NCBI GenBank assembly: GCA_030737835.1
Contig: CM060857.1
Coordinates: 4,826,746-4,890,745 of the forward strand
DNA from: Acorus gramineus
Taxonomy: Eukaryota; Streptophyta; Magnoliopsida; Acorales; Acoraceae
Direction: 5' to 3'
DNA: 64,000 nt
In this document: positions 56,565-64,000 of the stretch, piece after piece
Layout: each line of letters starts with the position of its first letter
How positions within the stretch are numbered: position 1 is the first letter of the stretch
Made by a program: the position numbers and the translations under genes
Notes under the pieces: generated by a model
What the model was told of the DNA's origin: nothing
Database searches by the model: none
What the model saw: only the letters and a program-made list of their open reading frames with translations

Positions 56565-57586
56565 CGCACGCCCGCGCACACGTCCGCGTGCACGCGCGCG
56601 TGCCCTGCCAGCCTTCTCTGCCCGCCCTGCCTGCCAGCCCGCCTGCCTGTGCTGCCTGCGCTGCCAGCCTACCCGAGACAGCCTACCACCTCCCCGACGG
56701 CCACCAATGGCCTCCAACAGCCACCAACCGCCGCCAACGGCCACCCACCGCCACCAACAGCCACCCATACCCAAAAACACCCTCCTAACATGCATCTAAG
56801 CAAGAAAAGGAAGGAAAGAAACCTTACCCTAGGAGAGGAAGAGAAGGGGAGGAAGAACGGGTGCTCTTCGCGCACCGAAACACCTCCTCCAAGGCCACCA
56901 CCACCAAGATCTCCTTCAGCCCTCCAATAGGCTGAAATCAGAGGAGAAAAGAGGGTAAGAGAAGGGGTCACACATGTGGGAACTCGAATCCGAGACCACC
57001 GGAAGGTAGATCGGGAGCTCACCTATCTTTTCTCTTCTTAGGGTTTTTGGTTTCAACCTCAAGAACTAGGTCATAAATGGGATTTAAAGAGAGGAGGGGA
57101 GAGAAAATTGGGTGGGAGAAGATGATGAATAGTGGGGGGAGATATTTTTAGCTTCACTTATAAGTCACCCCTCACTTAGATTAGGTTAAACTAGGTTTAG
57201 GCTAGGATTAATTAGGTTTAAGTGTGGTTTGACCCTAGTCAACCCAACCACACAAAAAGCCAAAAACATTTGACCAAGTCATGGGCCCCACCTTGACCAA
57301 GTCAAGTCTCCCAATGACTTCTCGCTCGGTCAAAACCCGGATACGCTTCAGAACTGCGAAATTCTGAAACGTTACCGGAATTCGATGAAATTTTTGTGAG
57401 TGGCTTGAAATGGCACCAGGACACATAATATGCAGTTAGATTTTCAATCGGAGTCCTCAAACTCAGGATGATAGCTAACAGTCCAAAATTTTAGCGGTTC
57501 CGATCGAAAAACGAAAAAAAAACTGAAAAACTGCCAGAATGCTCCAATGGTTACCAGAAGGTAAAAAGTGACACATATATAACAAA
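56565..57586 (-). repeat. gypsy LTR type A-like fragment
   Basis: The right end GTGACACATATATAACA matches both type A LTRs. The GC-rich cgcgcgtg zone (56568-56690), the 'aacccggatacgc' block and the 'aatatgcagttagattttca' block occur in the LTR order. The TGTCACGC end and about two thirds of the LTR are missing; the fold-back element lies next to the break. Confidence 0.8.
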
Positions 57587-58002
57587 GACATCATCCCTTA
57601 ATGAGCAATACGCCACATCCTCAACACTTGAAACTGGCGCAGCACGCGAACTCAATGGTTACCAGCAATACCGATGCACGGGAAAGAGCTCCATTATCGA
57701 GACACAATCTATACCTTAGAAATTGTGACCACTTCATCACTATCATACTACTGGGCTGGAATCTCCTACCCAAGCCTTAATCCCACCACAAGGGATCCAA
57801 CAACTGACCCTATTCAGTCGACCCAGTCGACAACTTAAGAGTGGGTCTAGGGGGGTCACGTCCACGTCAACGGATGCAAGGAGGCATGTCAGCAACCTAA
57901 GATATACTTCTCAAACAGGAGTACTCGGATGGAAATCCTACGACTCATCATCTATAAGACTAGACTTAGGCTCTGACAGGACCAGGCTCAGATACCAACT
58001 TT
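57587..58002 (-). pseudogene. leader and degenerate gag start of Gypsy-2
   Basis: The minus strand has the PBS (57986-57997, TGGTATCTGAGC with one change) and a leader that matches 2479-2580. It then has ATGCCTCCT (near 57880), the same Met-Pro-Pro gag opening as in Gypsy-1, followed within a few codons by a stop. The remaining 290 bp are not recognisable gag. It is all that is left of the internal region of the element owning the LTR at 58003-61566. Confidence 0.7.
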
Positions 58003-61000
58003 TGTCACGCCCTAGGGCGGCCGTCCCCGAGACGTGGCAATAATAAAATATCAGCTATCAATACCTAAGGTCAATAAAGACTCCAACAACAACACACAAG
58101 GTGGCAAAGCAAGGATAATGATAACTGACTGAAAAGCGGAAGCATAATACATATAAACAATGTCTGTAAACCAAAAACATTATTATAGAATCGAATACAC
58201 AATCACTGTCCTGTGAGAGCCAAGTCTAGACCAAAGAAAATACAACCTGTGCCACATGCACGATTTACAATACATACAATGACTCTAGGACTGCTGACAG
58301 CCTCGCACTCGCCATCCGCTGGAAGAACGCTCCACGCCCATAAGACCACGCCACAGGAAAGCTCCAGCTCCACGCCCAACACTGCCCTGAAAAGAAATAG
58401 TATGCGAGGGGTGAGCTACAAGCTCAGTGAGTGGCTGGAAACCAATCACCATACAACAGTTCAATACATAAACAATTTTCTTTCAAGGTAAACATGGGTG
58501 GAAACCCATGGATAACAGGGTCACGCGCGCGCGCGCGACCAACCTCACCCTCACCCTCACTCCCGGAGGGAGACTCTTGGGACTTTTGGGAAGAGACCAT
58601 ACCGTTGGTCGAGGAGACCCGGGATTACTGGTCCACACAACACTACTGGATCATCTACATCGAGATAACTGCCCAACGATGTCTTTAAACATCGATACGA
58701 GACCGGACCCAACAACTATGGGAACGGACGAACAACGAATGGGTCACGAAGCGACGTGTCTTCATCTCATCCTCACCCTCACTCCCGGAGGGAGACTCTT
58801 GGGACTTTTGGAAGAGACTTAGACTGCTCTACACCCTTGGTCCACCGGTAGCCCTTTCCCCGGGTAGTCACTACCTGGTATACTCTCACGATCAGTACGC
58901 TTCCGAACGCCTCGGTGGTACCTACGGATGGGAGCCCTCTGTCAGGACAGCTTTTCCAACGCCGGAAGTTCCTACATCGGATCCAACGAAGGGGAGAACG
59001 ATTCCACGCTCGCAATATCATTCGTTAACCCCCTCCCGGGTAGCCTCTACCTGGTACACTCCCACGATCAGTACGCTCCCGAACGCATCGGTGGTACCTA
59101 CGGATGGGAGCCCTCTGTCAGGACAGCTACAACCCGGCCCTCTTCAACACGAACGACATTGGGAGTAAACATTCCATGTTCGCAAAGCGAACCCAATGGA
59201 AAACAACTACTCTCGATAATCACTTATCGAGATATCGAATACTACTGTACTCCCACACCATCGCGTCGCTCGGACATAGGGGGGGTGTCACACCCCAACT
59301 ACCGGCTTAACAATCCGATAAGATATTTGAATTCTCCTGAATCCCAAACGAGTGCATCGCTCGGATGCACGGGGCGATTACATCGCTAGCGCTCTAACTA
59401 ATAAGGTACAACCCGACAGCGGGTCATACCCACGCCTATCTCAGATAGGCCTATCAGTTTTTAACATGCGCATATAAATATATCTAGGAGAATTTTATAT
59501 CTAGTTTGTGCATGAACCATATGCACAATCATCTAATAATTATAGGGACACTCCCTAACATGGATTTACATCATAATAAATCATACAACATGCATACATG
59601 GTCATTAATCACATAAGCACACAAGGCCTCTTAAACATGCGTTGGATATCACCAATTTAAAAGAAAGAGTCAAGCGCGATCTCGCGCACTAACAGGTGCA
59701 TGCCAATATTCCAAACGAACCTGAATCGAGTAGAAAATCGCATCTACTTACTCAGTTCGTTCAGAGGGAGAGGGCAAGAGAGATCATCATCTCATGAAGT
59801 TGGTCATAGCTTTGCCCCATTAGCATGGGCGCAACAACTACACCACGCCCTCGAGTCTTATCGCAAGGGAATATTAGACAGGTGCCCGTTATTAACCCAG
59901 ACTTAATCATACTGGATATCCCAATTAATATGGTGGGAGTAGTATTACAATACTACCTAAGGCATGCCATATTCTATACATCCATACACATTACCAAGAA
60001 TACATGCCCATACTAGAGGGGCTCATGCAACACAATCATTCATACATGAATACAATACATGTATATAAGCCTAGCATGCAAGATATCTACATATTATAAC
60101 TTAAACATGGCCATACTACTTATCTACACAAGTAGTATAGCTAGGGGGGCCCATCGATGCGCGACGCACGACTACGCGCGTTGAGCGCATCCCGAGAGGG
60201 GGGGGATTGGATCGAACCACTCACCGATACCCGGATCGCCGCGCGTCCGGTCTACGAGATCTGTAAAACACAACCAATGATCCATAATTAAATTATGGAA
60301 CCTCCTATCACACATATAAGCTTATTTCATGAAGACCCTAACCCCTGATACTTCCATATTATCACCCAAGACACATGCAACCAACCCCTTGACACTCAAC
60401 CAAGCAAAACTGCTAAACCTGCTGCAACCAGCCCTACTAATTGGTCTTCACAGCACCCAATACACTTCCAAAAATTATGAAATAAATCATGCACATTCTA
60501 TGATATGCTGGGATCATAATCCATGAAGACATTAGAACCTAATTTTGCCTCTACAAGCCCGAAACAAATCATTTCCAGAAGCAGGTCAATTCCTATGCGA
60601 ATCTGGACAGGCCATACAAAACAGGTTCTAACTTACAACACAGATATCATAATGACCCCAAATTTCATATACAACATCCAGACACATAGATGATCAAGTC
60701 ATTAGAAGACATAATCCTAAAAATATGCCTATAAATACTAGATTAATTGAGATCTTTAAAAGATAGTGAGCTGCCTTACCGAAACAGGGGGAGGGAAATG
60801 GGGAGATGCAGGGTTATCGACACACCCACGACCACCTCAACCACCACCACCACTACCACCATCTCTTCAGCATCTCCTCAGCCTTCTTTGGCTGAAAAAC
60901 AGGGGGGGGGGGGACATGAGAGGGAGCTTGAGAGAGGAGAAACCACAACCACAACAACACATACACAAAACTCACCTTCTTTGTGCTTCCTTCTTCACCT

Positions 61001-61566
61001 TCTCCTTCATTTGCTTCTTCCTCCTCCTTCTCCACACACAAAGAGGGGAAAAAAAGACCAAGAGAGGGAGCTTGAGAGAGTTCCACGAAATGGGAGAGAG
61101 GGGGAGAGAGAGAGAGGGCAAAAATGTCATTTTCATGCCCAAATAGTGCCTAGAGGTGACCTCAAAGGGGGGGGTGAGGTTAGGGTTAGGCTCACCCACT
61201 CACATAACCAATAACCAAAGGTTTCTTCACCCCTAAGCAAGGTGGGGGTAAGGTTACCAAGGGTCACCACATCCCCAAAATATCTCACACTATTCGACCA
61301 ACCGGAACTCTCGAAAACCCAGATACGATTCGGAACTGCATATTTTTCCAAACGTTACCGGAATTCGATGAAATTTTTATGGGTAGTACTAAACGGTACC
61401 AGGACCCATAATATGCAGTCAGATTTCCAATCAGAGTACTCTAACTCCCGCAGGTGGTTAAAAGCCAAAATTTTATTGGCTCCAATCAAAAAATTAAAAA
61501 GGCCCTGAATGACCCAGAAGTGACTAAGGCTTAACCGAAATGGCTCCAAATGACACAGGCATAACA
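58003..61566 (-). repeat. gypsy LTR type B (3564 bp), 5' LTR of Gypsy-2
   Basis: It runs from TGTCACGCCCTAGGG to TGACACAGGCATAACA on the plus strand. The PBS lies at its low-coordinate edge. It shares the outer few dozen bases and scattered blocks with type A but is otherwise diverged. Two direct duplications lie inside: 'accctcactcccggagggag' (58551 and 58776) and the 'gggtagcctctacctgg' to 'ccctctgtcaggacag' block (about 58860-58953 and 59038-59128). The LTR ends inside the Copia-5 protease. Frames at 60747-61214 and nearby are low-complexity artefacts. Confidence 0.88.
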
Positions 61567-62531
61567 ATGTTGTTGCCCATCAAAAAAGAACCACCATCGA
61601 CCTCCTGGTAAGAGACGGACCAGTCCCGATTGGGACACATGTGGTAGGAGCACCCCGAGTCTAGGATCCACGCATATTTGGACTGTGTTTCAGAAACAAC
61701 TGACAAGACATTCTCCGCATCATCAGAACCAGATTCGAAACAACTGACAAGACATTCTCCGCATCATCAGAACCAGATTCAGCTACACTAGCCTCCTCAA
61801 TCGCTTTTCTCTTGTTGTCCCGATTTAATTCAGGACAATTCTTTCTCATGTGCCCTTTCTTCTGACACTTATAACACCTGATCTGCCGCTTCCTGGACTT
61901 GGATCTGGATTTATTCCTTCCAGATTCCCTCTCATCCGTTCTTCCTCTCACAAACAGACCATCCGCCTGTGAGTCACTATCAGAATTCTTCTTTCTTATC
62001 TCATGCGATAAGAGCGCCGCCGTGACGGTCTCCAATTCAATAGTGTCATTCCTATAGAGCAACGTCGTCACAAGATGCTCAAGGGAATTAGGAAGAGAAC
62101 GTAAGAGCATTAGAGCTTGATCTTCCTAGTTCAGAAACTAGTCTACTAAATAAATTAAGATGTTCTGCAATAGACGTACCTTCCTTCATCCGCAGTGTAT
62201 AGAGTTGTCTCTTCAAGTACAGACGACCAGTCAAGGACTTCGTCATGTACAGACTCTCTAGCTTCAACCAGATCGCCGCCGCAGACTTCTCTGTCGATAC
62301 GTTGGGTAAGACATCCTTTGCCAGACACAAACGAATGGTACTGCACGCTTGAAGGTCAAAGTCATCCCAATCATCATCCTTTATCGAACTCGGCTTTTTC
62401 TCCTTCCTGTCTAACGCCTTGTGAAGACCTTGTTGGATCAAGACATCCTTAACTTGGACTTGCCAGAGTCCGAAGTTAATCTTTCCGTCGAACTTCTCAA
62501 CATCGAACCTCGCGTTCGAAACCCTCGCCAT
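61567..62531 (-). pseudogene. Copia-5 gag and protease (Tnt1-like)
   Basis: The start at 62531 opens MARVSNARFDVEKFDGKINF and continues LWQVQVKDVLIQQGL, VLPNVSTEKSAAAIWLKLES and LKRQLYTLRMKEG, which is Tnt1-type copia gag. A frameshift near 62100 follows, then HLVTTLLYRND, the zinc knuckle CYKCQKKGHMRKNC and protease WILDSGCSYHMCPNRDW (active-site DSGCS). A 49-bp tandem duplication at about 61688-61785 shifts the frame between zinc knuckle and protease. At MGNN the sequence ends at the gypsy LTR (61566). No copia LTR or PBS is recognisable upstream. Confidence 0.87.
61688..61785. repeat. 49-bp tandem duplication in Copia-5
   Basis: 'aacaactgacaagacattct' with the following 'ccgcatcatcagaaccagat' occurs twice in a row, at about 61693 and 61739. 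Confidence 0.85.
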
Positions 62532-64000
62532 CTTTGAATTTTTCCTTGAATGAACAAAACCCTAGAATTTGAAAAAATTCTATTGAGAATAATTGTCTAT
62601 ATGCCTACATCCACGGGCGGCGGTGATGATTTTATTGAGAAGAATTGTCTATATGCCTCTCAATATTTTGTTTTTCTCAAGAACATATATAGAGGAAACA
62701 AACAGTCTAAAGAGGAAACAAATAAATTTAGAAATAAACAGATTTAGAGATCTCAAGAATCTTAGAGACAGATTTTAACAATCTCAAGAATCTTATAAAT
62801 ATATTTTGCAATCTCTAAATGTATTTCCACCATGACTTCTAACTTTGGGCCATAAAAACTACAGCTTCAAGGGCAATTGTAAGATGAATTCCTTGTATTT
62901 TATTTTATTGGATCGCATACATTGAAAAATATGTTATGTGAAAATTTTGTCAAGGACACGCTATCCACTTTTAATCTGAAAAAGATCCAAGTTTATATAT
63001 CAATAACCCGTAATGATTTAATGCCATTTAAATTTCTTTTAACAACTCTGGTACACTTTCTGAACCACATAGATTTGGTGTTGCACACCAGTGCATGGTA
63101 TTTATGGATAGCTGATATTGTCTTTTTCTGTCATGTGTTCGTCCGGTGTCATAAATTTTCTCTATAGGTTTATTGAACAAGTTGTTCATTTTACCCTCAA
63201 CAGACTTATAACATATGTAAGATAGATTTTGATGTATATGGAATCACCAAAGTTGTTCACCAAATAAATTTCAAAATAGAAATAAAGGGTTACGATCTTA
63301 GAATCCAATGAAATTTTACACGAAGCTAGATATTGTGGAGATCTGCATAAAGTTTTACATGAAATTGTAAAAAATAACATTTTGAAAAAAAAAAAAAAAA
63401 CTGCGTAAAGTTGTTTTACAAACTTTTTAATGTGAATTAAGTTCTTCAAATCCATTTCTAAATGCACTGTGTATATAAATGGAAAGAGCTTGAGAGACCA
63501 ATCCACTGTGATGACGAAGTTATACTGTGATCAGAGCACCCCAACTTGCAAAATAAAACCTTTTAAAAAAATGCCCAACAAATTTTTTTTTGGAAAAAGT
63601 AATAGGAGAAACAAAACCAGATAGATCCTCAAAATAAACACGCCTGTTTTTCCAGATCCGCCAATCTAAATATGTGGTTGATTTTTCAGATCATTTGAAA
63701 CATAACCTGAACATAAGATATCTTTTATGGTTGACCCATTCAACCTTCTGTTTTACTAATAAAAATATAAGACCTGATGAGATATGAGCGTTCATAGATT
63801 TCTCAATAAGAATATTCGGTCCTGATGTCGTTTTTGGTCATGATGTTCTTTATTTTGTAGTCTCTTTTTGACACATCTCTCTTTTCCTTTAATTTTTTTA
63901 CACGTCCTCCACATTTTCTTTTTGACACGTCGTTTTTGGTCATGATGTTCTTTATTTTGTTAGTTAAGACCGAACATAAAAAATATAATAAAAAAATAAA
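62532..64000. other. sequence right of Copia-5, no gene seen
   Basis: It contains a 53-bp spaced repeat 'tattgaga-aattgtctata' (62581 and 62634). At the end a 'cgtttttggtcatgatgttc' unit is repeated with a period of about 102 bp (63829 and 63931). Frames are short and show no domain I recognise. Confidence 0.5.

Noticed and set aside
60747-61351. Overlapping frames of 75-155 codons, Thr/Glu/Arg-rich
   Set aside because: Low-complexity part of the type B LTR; the related fragment at 14416-14836 encodes different strings.
63186-63506. 106-codon minus-strand frame, Phe/Leu-rich
   Set aside because: AT-rich DNA with poly-Phe and poly-Lys runs, no promoter or conserved block seen.
1-64000. CRISPR arrays, operons, toxin-antitoxin pairs, rRNA or tRNA genes
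   Set aside because: None found. The tandem repeats lack the regular spacer structure of CRISPR, and the gene style is eukaryotic. TGGTATCAGAGC strings are retrotransposon primer sites, not tRNA genes.

Overview
The window looks like nuclear DNA from a flowering plant. The intergenic sequence is AT-rich, plant-type LTR retrotransposons (Ty1/copia and Ty3/gypsy) dominate, and CACTA, MULE, hAT-MITE and LINE relics are present. There is no sign of operons. I cannot name the species. No conserved single-copy housekeeping gene is visible. The only host-like genes form two small families of short, probably membrane-bound proteins, here called A and B.

Layout. 1-5708: decayed Ty3/gypsy element on the minus strand (RT relic, gag, PBS, 3.1-kb 5' LTR), inserted in copia element Copia-1 (5709-6906). 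6907-9000: segmentally duplicated block X1 and B-family relic B1. 9001-13670: a possible CACTA end, a LINE RNase H scrap and A-family gene A1 (frameshifted). 13675-20282: full-length but dead Copia-3 with a GCCAT target duplication, an LTR fragment in its gag and a hAT-type MITE in its 3' LTR. 20283-26290: inverted-repeat elements in TA runs, a 5'-truncated LINE and a CACTA 3' portion. 26690-29430: LINE and copia gag relics. 30945-32443: a duplicated promoter stretch and gene A2. 32978-40016: Copia-2, flanked by AGTTT and split by a 3.2-kb solo gypsy LTR flanked by GAGAC. 40018-40828: local duplication and gene A3. 42994-47474: MULE with terminal inverted repeats of about 1.4 kb and a FAR1-type transposase relic. 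47681-49800: B2, whose start is split by a solo LTR, then block X2. 52632-52991: B3, the only intact B copy. 54153-56545: two fold-back elements. 56565-62531: a gypsy LTR fragment, remains of a second gypsy element with a 3.56-kb LTR, and Copia-5, in which that element sits. 62532-64000: no gene seen.

How the parts fit. The host locus appears to be an old tandem array of A and B genes (order B1, A1, A2, A3, B2, B3; A on plus, B on minus) that has been expanded, broken and pushed apart by transposons. Several insertions can be dated relative to each other because target duplications or empty paralogous sites survive in the window. A2, A3 and B3 are the candidates for working genes. Their function is unknown to me. 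Many open frames in GC-rich LTR segments are artefacts.
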